Below are positions 28,056-37,396 of a stretch of 64,000 nucleotides of DNA, piece after piece; position 1 is the stretch's first letter; each line of letters opens with the position of its first letter. The notes beneath the pieces were generated by a model. That model was not told the DNA's origin, did not search any database, and worked only from the letters and a program-made list of their open reading frames with translations. Source of the DNA: JACSRF01 sp963695505 (lineage in GTDB: Bacteria > Chloroflexota > Anaerolineae > Promineifilales > Promineifilaceae); assembly GCA_963695505.1 (NCBI GenBank), contig CAVOGX010000013.1:129553-193552 (forward strand). The letters are read 5' to 3'. A program made the position numbers and the translations under genes.

Positions 28056-30115
28056 ATGAAACAGACCAAATGGATAGCCGCCAGCACTTTACTGGGCGGC
28101 CTGCTCCTTTTAACCGCCCTGACGCCCTTGCTTGCCGCCCCGTCCGCACCCCAGGCCGATTTAGCGCCCATGGCCTTTGGCGGCGGGTCATACACCGTGG
28201 CGGGCGACGAGCTGGCTCCGGCGCAGCGCGCGGCCATTGAGGCGGCTATTGCCGCTAATGTGCGCATGCTTGAGGGAAACGGCCGTTTCCCCCCTGCCAC
28301 GCCGCAACAAATCCCCCTGACCTGGCCCCTGCAAGCCTCCCCGCGCCTGGCCGACTATGGCTACCACGGCGTTTCCGGCTTTGTCGACCACAACCCGGCC
28401 TACCCCAACCAATTGCAGGACTATGCCTGCAGCGACCGCACTTACGACACCAGCAGCGGCTACAACCACCCCGGCACCGACTACTTCCTCTGGCCTTACA
28501 CCTTCAACAAAATGGACAACGACGAAGTGTACGTGGTGGCCGCCGCGCCGGGCGTCATTGTGTACAAGCAAGATGGCAACTATGACCGCAGTTGCAGCAG
28601 CAGCAGCAACCCGTGGAACGCCGTTTACGTGCGCCACGCCGACGGCTCTATTGCCTGGTATGGCCATCTGAAAAACGGGTCGGTGACCGCCAAGGGCATT
28701 GGCAGCACGGTGGCCGCCGGCGAATACCTGGGCGTGGTGGGCAGTTCGGGCAATTCCACCGGGCCGCACCTGCATTTTGAGCTGCGGGATGGGCAAAACC
28801 AAACTATCGACCCGTATGCCGGGAGCTGCAACGCGCAGGCTACGTGGTGGGTGGCGCAACGGCCGTACTACGATTCGGCCGTGAACAAAGTCACCACGGG
28901 GGACGCCCCCTTCGCCTGGGCTGACTGCCCCCTGCCCGACGAGCCCAACATCCGCGACAGCTTCCAGCCGGGCGACGACGTGTACTTCACTACCTTCTAC
29001 CGCGACCAGCTCAGCAGCCAGACCAGCGAGTACGCCATTTATCGCCCCGACGGCACTATTTTTGAGCAGTGGGAGTACAACATGAGCGCCGACCATTACG
29101 CCGCTTCCTGGTGGTGGTGGGGCTACACGCTGCCCCAAGACGCGCCTACCGGCACCTGGCGCTTTGCGGTGAATTTTGCCGGGCAAAGCTACGAAACCTA
29201 CTTCAACGTGGGCGCACCCACGGCCATTACCCTGCTGATGCCGGACGCACAGACGAAATGGGCCGCAGGGGAAACGGCCGTGATCACCTGGAGCGACAAC
29301 CTGGGCGGGCCGGTGCGGCTGGAGCTGTGGCAGGGCGGCGCATTCCACAGCGTCATCGCCAGCAGCACCCCCAGCGACGGCGCTCATGACTGGGCCGTTC
29401 CCGCCAGCTCTAGCCTACGCCGACAACTACCGGGTGCGGGCCATCAACCTGGCCGACGAAACGGTGTTTGGCGAAAGCGACGCCTTTGCCATCGTCGATC
29501 CCGCCTCCCTGCGCCACCTGGCCATTCTCAGCCCCACCCAGGGCACGGTGTGGGCGGTGGGGCAGCCCGTCACCATCACCTGGACGGCCGATTTCACCGA
29601 GAGCGTGCAAATCGACCTGCTCACGCCCCTGGGCATGTCACATACCCTCACAACGACGCCTGCCACCACAGGACAGCATCACCTGGACAGTTCCCTTGAG
29701 TACGGCCACCGCCCACGACTACCGCCTGCAGCTCACCGACCTGACCTACCCCACCAACCAGGCCGCGCAAAGGGTGGGCATTTGGAATGGGCAGACGGAC
29801 CCCCTGTGGCTGGTGGAACCTAACGGTGGGGAGTATTGGGAGCTGGGGCAAGAGGTCTCGCTGCGCTGGATGGCGGCCATTACGCCACCGGTGCGCCTGG
29901 AACTGCATCAGGGCACTGTGCTGACAACGGTGATAACGACGACAGCGGCGGCAGCCGGGCAGGTGCAGTGGGTGGTTCCGCCAACGACGACGCTGGCGGG
30001 GGATTACGTGGTGCGGGTGGTGAGTGTGGCGGAAACGGCCGTTTTCGACGACAGCGACGCCCCTTTCACCATCTGGAACCCTTTCAAGACCTATCTGCCG
30101 CTGCTGTTGAAGTAG
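28056..30115 (+). CDS. Secreted M23 (LytM) peptidase-like protein with three Kre9/KNH-like repeats and YLP tail, two frameshifts
   Basis: A cell-wall or surface peptidase candidate of about 685 residues. A signal peptide (TLLGGLLLLTALTPLLA) starts at ATG 28056. The LytM domain spans residues about 130-260, with the zinc-binding set HPGTD near residue 137 and HLHF near residue 238. Three beta-rich repeats of the Ser-Thr-rich Kre9/KNH type follow (EPNGGEYWELGQEVSLRW is one start). Breaks near 29400 and 29690 separate these repeats. The C-terminus is FKTYLPLLLK. M23 enzymes cut peptidoglycan cross-links; the long C-terminal part may bind the surface. No partner genes are obvious. Confidence 0.83.
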
Positions 30116-30170
30116 GGAGTGGGGATTTTGGATTGGGGATTTGGGATTGGCGGTGTCTCAAGTTGCCAGT

Positions 30171-30869
30171 TTAGGCAGACAACGCGTTGAAGATAGTCTG
30201 GTAAGCGGCTCGCAGCTCCTCTGAAAGCTCCGGCACGGCGATCATAATTTCGGCCAACGCCCGCTGCGGATTGGGCAGGTCGGCCTGATACAACCAGGTC
30301 ACGTCTAACCAAAAGTGGGGGAGAATGGTGGAGGCGTAACGGCCGTTCTCCCCAATAGCCCCCGGATAATACACCCCATCTTCACCTAAGATGTAAAACT
30401 CAGCCTGCTCCTGGTGCGGGCGTGGGTCAACGAGCCAATACTCGCGCACCCCAGCTTGCTCATATTCGCGGAACTTATCCACCCGGTCAATGGCCACGCT
30501 GCCGGGGGAAATTACCTCAATCACCAAATCGGGACCGCCCTCAAACCGCTTTTCTGTCAGGTGAACGCGGTTTGCCTGGCTGACAAACAGAATATCCGGC
30601 TCGCGGGAGGGGCCATCGGGCCATAATTTCACTTCAAATGGGGCGAAACGAACAATACCCAACTTGAAAACGTGTACAAATCCGTTGAGCAAAGCAGCAA
30701 GAAAACCAACAATATCTTGGTGACGATCTAGCGGCGGCATATAGCTGATTCCCTCCCCATTTTTCCACTCCATGATCTCGCTTTCGCTGGCTGTTTCCAG
30801 GTAAGCGGCATAGCTCATTTTCTGGCGACGCGGCGCAAATTTAAGCGGTTTTTGTTCCATCAAGGCCAT
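30171..30869 (-). CDS. Uma2 family (DUF820) PD-(D/E)xK nuclease-like protein
   Basis: About 232 residues. The segments GPSREPDILFVSQ and GPDLVIEVISPGS give the restriction-endonuclease-fold core (D, then E-x-hydrophobic) typical of Uma2, and KFREYEQAGVREYWLVDP is the family's conserved block. ATG 30869 (MALMEQ) is preferred; MEQK at 30860 is possible. The family is very abundant in cyanobacteria and Chloroflexi with no settled function. It lies 71 nt downstream of pyrG on the same strand. Confidence 0.85.
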   Translation of the reverse strand: MALMEQKPLKFAPRRQKMSYAAYLETASESEIMEWKNGEGISYMPPLDRHQDIVGFLAALLNGFVHVFKLGIVRFAPFEVKLWPDGPSREPDILFVSQANRVHLTEKRFEGGPDLVIEVISPGSVAIDRVDKFREYEQAGVREYWLVDPRPHQEQAEFYILGEDGVYYPGAIGENGRYASTILPHFWLDVTWLYQADLPNPQRALAEIMIAVPELSEELRAAYQTIFNALSA

Positions 30870-30940
30870 GTTACACGCTCCGTAAAGCAAACTTGCCGCT
30901 ATTATAGCATGGGAAATAACGCAAAAAGAACCCTCTCGGT

Positions 30941-32569
30941 TCACCCGTCACGGTCGGCGTTTTTCTCCTGCCGCACCACGGCCGCCGCCATGAAGGCGCG
31001 GAACAGCGGATGGGGACGGTTGGGGCGGCTTTTGAACTCTGGGTGGAACTGGCTGCCCACCATGAAGGGATGCTCTGTTAGCTCGGCGATTTCCACTAAA
31101 CGGCCGTCAGGCGACAAGCCGCTGAACACCATGCCCGCTGCCCCCAACACCTCACGGTAATCGTTGTTGAATTCCCAACGATGGCGGTGCCGCTCCTGCA
31201 CTATCTCCACCCCGTACGCCTCCGCTGCCTGCGTACCCGGCGTCAAATGGCAGGGGTAAGCTCCCAGGCGCATTGTGCCGCCCATGTCTGCCAACTGATG
31301 CTGGTCGGGCATCAGGCTAATGACCGGGTGCTCCGTATTGGCGTCAAATTCCGTGCTGTTTGGCTCGTCATTTTGCAGAACGTGGCGGGCAAATTCAATG
31401 CACATCACCTGCATCCCCAGGCAGAGCCCCAAATACGGCACCCCATTTTCTCGCGCCCAGCGCGCCGTCATAATCTTGCCTTCAATGCCCCGCTCGCCAA
31501 AGCCGCCGGGCACGACTACGCCATCCAAATTGGCAAAAAATTCCAAACCCTTGCCTTTCTCCAGGTCCCCTGAATGAATCCAGTCTACTTCAACAATGCG
31601 GTTATTGGTAATGCCCGCATGATACAATGCCTCGCGCACGCTCATGTAGGCGTCGTGTAATTCCACATACTTTCCCACAATGCCCACGCGAATGCTGGGT
31701 TTGGGGCGGCGAATCTCGGCAATCATCGAGGTCCATTCGTGCAAATCAGGGCTGGTTACATTTTCTTCCAGCTTCAAGCGTTCTACCACCAGGTCTCCCA
31801 GCCCGGTTTGCTCCAGGTCGAGGGGAATGGCATAGAGAATATCGCTGGTGACGGCCGGAATCACCGCCTTCTTTTTCACGTCACAAAACAGAGCAATCTT
31901 TTGGATGTGTTCTTCGGGTATGGGGTGGTCGGCGCGGGCAATGATCACGTCGGGGTGAATACCAATGCCGCGCAGTTCGCGCACGCTGTGCTGGGTCGGC
32001 TTGGTTTTCAACTCGCGGCTGGCGGCAATGTAGGGCAAAAAAGTAACGTGGACGTAGAGGGTATTTTTGCGCCCCACGTCGGAACGCATCTGGCGCAGCG
32101 CCTCCAGAAAAGGCAAGCTCTCAATGTCGCCCACGGTGCCGCCCACTTCTACCAGCACGACGTCAGCCCCAGTTTTTTCCGCCACCAGGTGTATGCGCCG
32201 CTTGATTTCGTTGGTGATATGCGGAATCACCTGGATGGTGCCGCCCAGATAGTCACCTCGCCGCTCCCGGGCAATGACTTCGGCATAAACGCGGCCGGTG
32301 GTCACGTTGGACATTTGGTTGAGGTTTATGTCAATAAACCGCTCGTAGTGGCCCAGGTCCAGGTCCGTCTCTGCGCCGTCTTCGGTGACAAAAACTTCAC
32401 CATGCTGGTAAGGTGACATCGTGCCGGGATCGACGTTGATGTAGGGGTCCAATTTTTGCACGGCTACGGATAGACCCCGGGCTTTCAAGATGCGGCCGAG
32501 AGCAGCGGCCGTTACGCCCTTGCCCACGGAACTGACTACGCCACCGGTGAAAAAGATAAATTTAGTCAT
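30941..32569 (-). CDS. pyrG: CTP synthase
   Basis: Converts UTP to CTP using ATP and glutamine, the last step of pyrimidine nucleotide synthesis. 542 residues, the normal length and unbroken. The synthase domain begins KFIFFTGGVVSSVGKG and has KLDPYINVDPGTMSP. The class I glutamine amidotransferase domain has the nucleophile in GLCLGMQ and a C-terminal HPE. ATG 32569 follows AGAGGG and matches the universal N-terminus. It is preceded by a terminator hairpin that separates it from the roadblock gene. Confidence 0.97.
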   Translation of the reverse strand: MTKFIFFTGGVVSSVGKGVTAAALGRILKARGLSVAVQKLDPYINVDPGTMSPYQHGEVFVTEDGAETDLDLGHYERFIDINLNQMSNVTTGRVYAEVIARERRGDYLGGTIQVIPHITNEIKRRIHLVAEKTGADVVLVEVGGTVGDIESLPFLEALRQMRSDVGRKNTLYVHVTFLPYIAASRELKTKPTQHSVRELRGIGIHPDVIIARADHPIPEEHIQKIALFCDVKKKAVIPAVTSDILYAIPLDLEQTGLGDLVVERLKLEENVTSPDLHEWTSMIAEIRRPKPSIRVGIVGKYVELHDAYMSVREALYHAGITNNRIVEVDWIHSGDLEKGKGLEFFANLDGVVVPGGFGERGIEGKIMTARWARENGVPYLGLCLGMQVMCIEFARHVLQNDEPNSTEFDANTEHPVISLMPDQHQLADMGGTMRLGAYPCHLTPGTQAAEAYGVEIVQERHRHRWEFNNDYREVLGAAGMVFSGLSPDGRLVEIAELTEHPFMVGSQFHPEFKSRPNRPHPLFRAFMAAAVVRQEKNADRDG

Positions 32570-32605
32570 CTGACCCTCTGAAAAAATGATTTTGCCTACA
32601 AAGAA

Positions 32606-32639
32606 AGTGGGGCATGCCACTTGTGTGACATGCCCCACT
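32606..32639 (-). terminator. Intrinsic terminator downstream of the roadblock gene
   Basis: An 11-bp perfect stem (AGTGGGGCATG at 32606-32616 with CATGCCCCACT at 32629-32639) and a 12-nt loop. On the minus strand it is followed by TTTCTTTG. It lies in the 112-nt gap before pyrG and should insulate pyrG from upstream transcription. Confidence 0.7.
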
Positions 32640-32681
32640 GCCGGTTTCGATTATATGCGCGAAACAAGTTTTCGCATGGGT

Positions 32682-33050
32682 TTAGAGAAGTCGTTCCAGG
32701 TCTGTTACCGCGCGTTTCATATCATGAATGATGAGGCCTAGTTTGGCAGATTCACGGGCCAACAACGTGAGCACGGCATCTTCGCCGACAGCCATCAGCA
32801 CAATAATGCCATCGCTGCCTTTAATGTAAACCTGCTCCAGGCTGCCCCGGCTCAACTCAATGGCAATGCGATCACCTAGGGAAAGCATGGCCGCAGACAT
32901 GGCAGAAATACGATCTTCATCTACGCCAGCAGGGAGAGAGGAAGCCATAATTAAACCATCAACGCTGACAACGGCTGATGCTTCGACGTCTGGCGTGCCC
33001 GCTTGAAGGTCTCGCAGGCGGTCAACCATCATCTCTGTACGTGATCTCAT
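32682..33050 (-). CDS. Roadblock/LC7 domain protein (MglB-like)
   Basis: 122 residues, a single roadblock/LC7 domain: AVVSVDGLIMASSLPAGVDE, then MLSLGDRIAIELSRG and VYIKGSDGIIVLMAVGEDAV. Such proteins act as GAPs or scaffolds for small Ras-like GTPases such as MglA. No GTPase gene is adjacent in the window. AGGAG precedes the ATG by eight bases. It is monocistronic, ended by the hairpin at 32606-32639. Confidence 0.88.
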   Translation of the reverse strand: MRSRTEMMVDRLRDLQAGTPDVEASAVVSVDGLIMASSLPAGVDEDRISAMSAAMLSLGDRIAIELSRGSLEQVYIKGSDGIIVLMAVGEDAVLTLLARESAKLGLIIHDMKRAVTDLERLL

Positions 33051-33283
33051 CCGGATTCTCCTTGCTTGGGCTTTGTTTTGAGGCCTAAATCATACACCAT
33101 AGTCATGACTTTATGTTAGCATGGGACGTTGGGATAATACCATAAGGGGGTAGGGCTGTCAAACCGACTACAGGGCGGTAACGGGCGTGTTTTTCACTGG
33201 TTTTTCCAGCGATTTTAGCGGAAATCACGGGGTAATTGGGGGCCAATTTTTCGTGCGAAATTCGCGGGCAAAGCGTCTTTTTT

Positions 33284-34256
33284 TCAGCCATAAACTTCCG
33301 GATTGACGCAGTGGGGCAAAGGTTCGCCGCGCAATCCGGCAATAAGGTTTTGGGCAGCCATCAGCGCCATTTTATCGCGGGTGGCCTTGCTGGCGCTGGC
33401 AATGTGGGGGGCAATTATCAAGTTATCCAATTCCAGGAGGGGGCTATCCATGGGCAGGGGCTCGGGGTCGGTGACGTCCAGGGCGGCAGCAAAGATGCGC
33501 CGGTCTTTGAGAGCTTTGTAGAGAGCCTGGCTATGGACCACGGGCCCCCGGGCGGTGTTGATAAGCACGGCCGTTTCTTTCATCAGCGCCAGCGTCTCAT
33601 CATTGATCAAATGGTAGGTTTGCGCGTTAAGCGGCACGTGGAGAGAGACAAAGTCTGCTTCCTGCAGCACGGTGGGCAGATCAACGGCCGTTCCCGGCAG
33701 CGTGGGGTCATTTTCCGTGGGGTCGTAGATACAAAATGCGCATGTCAAAACCGCGGGCGCGTTTGGCGACGGCCTGCCCAATACGGCCGTAGCCCACAAT
33801 GCCCAGCGTCGCTCCGGCTACGTCCGGCCCCAGCAGCAAAGACGGCCCCCAGGTGCGCCATTGACCCGAACGGGTGTAGCGATCCCCTTCCACCACCCGC
33901 CGCGCCGCCGCCAGCAGCAGCGCAAAAGCAAAATCGGCCGTGGCGTCCGTCAAAATGCCGGGCGTATTGCCTACCGGAATGCCCCGAATGGTTGCTGCGG
34001 CCACGTCAACGTTGTCGAACCCTACGGCGTGCTGGCTGACCACCTTTAGCTGCGGGCCAGCGGCGTCTAAAAGCTGGCCATCAATGCGGTCGGTCAGCAG
34101 GCACAGCAAACCATCGACACCGCGCACCCGCTCCAGCAGCACCTCATAAGGTGGAGGCAGTTCGGCCGTCCACAAATCCACGTCGCAATGTTGTTGAATT
34201 AATGCCAGCCCTTTCTTAGGGATGATGCGTGTCACAAATACTTTTGGTCTAGCCAT
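33284..34256 (-). CDS. D-isomer-specific 2-hydroxyacid dehydrogenase (glyoxylate/hydroxypyruvate reductase-like), one frameshift
   Basis: An NAD(P)H-dependent reductase of 2-oxoacids such as glyoxylate or hydroxypyruvate. The Rossmann motif GYGRIGQAVAKRA is present and the catalytic set is visible: Arg in NTARGPVV, Glu in DPEPLPMD, His in APHIASASKATR. The frame breaks near 33730, between ILYLRPHGK-like sequence and YDPTENDPTLPG. Repaired length is about 323 residues, normal for the family. AAGGGG precedes ATG 34256. Confidence 0.88.
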
Positions 34257-34420
34257 GACACCCCTTATTTTATTGATCGCATTCTACATTTTGCCAGCGT
34301 GAAACTGCATTTTTACTCCTATCTATGGTATCATCAATCTGGGTCAAATACTCGCAAAGCATCAGCTCAGTTATGGTTAAGTTATAAAGACTTGGCAAAC
34401 GTCGCGTCCTGGAGGTAAGT

Positions 34421-35080
34421 ATGCTCGTCAAAGAAAGAATGTCTACTCCGGTTATCACCATAAAGCCCGACATGCCCGTCATGGAGGCTTTAGACTTGAT
34501 GCGCCATGAAAATATCCGCCGCACGCCTATTGTGAATAAGCACGGAAAAATGGAGGGTATCGTCTCGGATAAAGATTTACTCTATGCCGGGCCGTCGGAT
34601 GCCACTACTCTGAGCGTGTGGGAGCTTAACTACCTGCTGACCAAGGTGCTGGTGCGAGACGTGATGACCAAAAACGTGCTGACAGTCACTGAAGAAACGC
34701 CCATTGAAGAGGCCGCTTTCATCATGGCTGAAAATAAAATTGGCGGGTTACCGGTTATGCGAGGCAGTGAACTTGTTGGCCTCATTACGGAAACAGATTT
34801 GTTCAAGATTTTCCTAGAATTGATGGGGGCGCGTGAGGTGGGCGTACGCGTAACGGCTTTGGTCCCAGAAAAACCTGGCGAATTGGACGCGTTGACTCAC
34901 GCCATCGCTGAGGCGGGAGGCAGTTTTATTTCCTTTGGGCAGTTTGCCGGCGTAAGCAGCGCCAATAAAATGGTGACCTTCAAGGTGGAAGGCTTGAGTG
35001 AAGAGGTAATCAAAGAAAAGATTGCGCCTTTTATCGAAGCGCTAATTGATATTCGCACCTGCTCCACCGGCGCATCATAA
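34421..35080 (+). CDS. CBS-pair protein with C-terminal ACT domain
   Basis: 219 residues. Two CBS motifs (MSTPVITIKPDMPVMEALDL with IVSDKDL, and MTKNVLTVTEETPIEEAAFI with LITETDLF) form one Bateman module that binds adenine nucleotides. Residues about 140-215 form an ACT-like domain (RVTALVPEKPGELDALTHAI), usual for amino-acid sensing. The architecture matches the AcuB-like CBS-ACT proteins. GGAGG precedes ATG 34421 and an intrinsic terminator follows, so it is monocistronic. Confidence 0.88.
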   Translation: MLVKERMSTPVITIKPDMPVMEALDLMRHENIRRTPIVNKHGKMEGIVSDKDLLYAGPSDATTLSVWELNYLLTKVLVRDVMTKNVLTVTEETPIEEAAFIMAENKIGGLPVMRGSELVGLITETDLFKIFLELMGAREVGVRVTALVPEKPGELDALTHAIAEAGGSFISFGQFAGVSSANKMVTFKVEGLSEEVIKEKIAPFIEALIDIRTCSTGAS

Positions 35081-35102
35081 TAATTATTCAATCGAAAAGG
35101 TT

Positions 35103-35135
35103 AAGCCCGCATGGAATTGCCATGTGGGCTTTTTA
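35103..35135 (+). terminator. Intrinsic terminator of the CBS-ACT gene
   Basis: AAGCCCGCATGG (35103-35114) pairs with CCATGTGGGCTT (35120-35131) with one G-U pair, a 5-nt loop and a TTTTTAT tract. It lies 22 nt after the stop. Confidence 0.88.
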
Positions 35136-35177
35136 TTTCCCCTTGACAGGTTGCCCCGCACCAAGAAAATATGGGGC

Positions 35178-37251
35178 ATGATCCGGTCACTTTTCCGCAC
35201 TGGCGCGCTGCTCTTAGCTCTGGCGGCTGCTATCATTGGTCAAATCTTATTGCCCCAGCAGTCCTGGACCGGGGCAGGCATTGTGTATTTTGCGCTGGCT
35301 GTGGTGGCTTTTTTGTGGGCAATCATTAACCAGCCTGATGGCAGCGCCTGGCGAGAGTCCTACGAGGAAACGGCCGTTTCCCATCCCACACCCCCTTTCC
35401 TTCTTCCCTGGCGCATTGGCCTGGCGCTGTCCACCATTGGCCTGGCCTTGTTTGCCTTTTCCCATCTGGGCAACAACACCTTTACCCTGAATGGAACTCT
35501 GGCGTGGCTGGGCGCAGTACTCTGCTTCCTGCTGCTTTTTTGGGAAGGTGCGGCAAGTTGGCCCGGACGGATGAAAAAATGGTGGCAGAAACGGCCGTTT
35601 TCACCGCCCTTCACCTTCACCGTCACCCGCCAGCCATCTTATTCTGCTGGCGATATTGCTGCTGGCCGCTTTCTTCCGCTTCTACCGGCTAGACAGCCTG
35701 CCCGCCGAAATGGGCAGCGACCAGGCGGAAAAGCTTTTTGACGTATATGACGTGGTCGAGCGCGGTCTGCGCCCCATCTTTTTTCCCCGTAATACCGGGC
35801 GCGAAGCAGTACAGTTTTACCTGACGGCAGCCATAGTCAAGATTACCGGTCTGCCTATTGGCTTCTTGCCCCTAAAAATTGGGACAGCATTGGTCAGCCT
35901 TTTTGCCGTGCCCTGGGTATATCTGCTGGCGAAAGAACTGTACGGCCGTTCCGTGGCTTACATGACCACCCTTTTCTTCGCCATGTCCGCCTGGCACGTA
36001 GCCATTAGCCGCATTGGGCTGCGCTTCCCCTTCACTGCCGCTTTCGCCACGCCAACACTCTATTTTTTCCTGCGCGCCCTCAAATACAACCACCGCAACG
36101 ACTGGCTGGCCGCCGGGCTGTTCCTGGGCGTAGGGCTGCACACTTACATCCCCATGCGCATTGTGCCCCTGCTGCTGGTTGTGCTGGCCTTGCTCAAGCT
36201 GCTGCTGGACGCTTTGCCGGTTATCCGTAAGCGGTGGTCAGGTACCAGCCAACGGCAACTGACTGCCGCTTACCGTGAAGCCACGGCCCTTTGCTGGTCA
36301 TTTTGGCAAAATGCGGTTCTTGGCGGACTCGGTTCCTTGCTTCTCTTTTTGCCCCTGCTGCGCTACATGCGCGACGACCCCAACATGTTTTGGTATCGGG
36401 TTACCAGCCGCTCATTAGAAAATGGCAGCATGCTGCCCGGCGAGGCGTGGCGCATCTTTTGGAGCAACGTCGGGAACGCGCTGCTCATGTTCAACTATCG
36501 CGGCGACCCCGTCGTTAGCAACAGCATCCCCTTTACCCCTTTCCTGGGATGGGTCAGCGGGGGGCTGTTTGTGTTGGGAATGGTTTATTTGCTGTGGCGG
36601 CTGCTTAAATTTCGCGACCGGCGTACGCTGTACGTGCTTTTGGCGCTGTTTATGCTGCTGCTGCCATCCATCCTCAGCCTGGAGTTTCCCAACGAAAATC
36701 CCAGCCGGGTACGCACCGGCGGCGCTATTCCCTGGGCGATGCTGATTGCCGCTTTGCCGTTGCAGGTGGTCATTCAGCATTTACGGACCAGTTGGGTGCA
36801 GTGGGGTAAATGGCTGGCGGTGGGCGTAACGGCCGTTCTCATTCTGCTGGCTACTTACGAAAATTATACCTATTACTTTGTGCGTTACGACGCCCATTTT
36901 CACCGCACATTGTGGAACACCAGCGAAATGGGGGCAGCCGCCCGTGGCTTTGCTGACAGCGTGGGGGACATGGACCACGTTTACCACATTCCGTTCCCTT
37001 ACTGGGTGGACACCCGTCTGATTGGCATTTATGCCGAAGCTATCCCCTGGGAAAATGCGGTCATTGATAATAATCAGATTACGCAACTCCACATTCTTGA
37101 TCCTGCACCCAAGCTCTACATTCTGCACCTACGCGACCAACCATCCTTGAAGCTGCTGCAAGATACATACCCCGCAGGCTGGGCTGAAATTTACGAATCC
37201 AACTACGGGGCAAACAAAGATTTCATGCTCTTTTTTGTTCCGCCGCGCTAA
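35178..37251 (+). CDS. PMT/ArnT-like membrane glycosyltransferase (GT-C fold), one frameshift
   Basis: About 690 residues with at least ten hydrophobic helices. The second part begins AAFFRFYRLDSLPAEMGSDQ, the GT-C signature with the acidic residue after the first helix; FPRNTGREAVQFYLTA and SAWHVAISRIGLRFP are further conserved pieces. Such enzymes use polyprenyl-phosphate sugars to glycosylate proteins or lipids on the outer face. The frame breaks at about 35600-35640, just after an ACGGCCGT copy at 35591, between an extra N-terminal 4-TM segment and the GT core. If that break were real, the core would start near 35656. Confidence 0.78.
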
Positions 37252-37308
37252 CTCCCAAAAAAGTCGTGAATCTCTACAAAAGGGGGCGTGAATTAGGCGG
37301 CCAGGCAC

Positions 37309-37336
37309 TTGTAACGGCCGTTACCCATCTTATAAT
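37309..37336 (+). promoter_or_regulatory. Candidate sigma-70-type promoter of the LysM-glycosidase gene
   Basis: TTGTAA (37309-37314) and TATAAT (37331-37336) are separated by 16 bp. The spacer overlaps the palindrome GTAACGGCCGTTAC, one of the window's iterated ACGGCCGT copies. The start codon is 60 nt downstream. Confidence 0.5.
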
Positions 37337-37396
37337 GAACTTGAAAGCGAGCGCAATATCCCAAAACATTCCACGATTATGAAGGAGAGGAAAACC

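Noticed and set aside
33103..33342. Short minus-strand open frame downstream of the hydroxyacid dehydrogenase
   Set aside because: It overlaps the 3' end of the dehydrogenase gene in another frame and has no conserved pattern.
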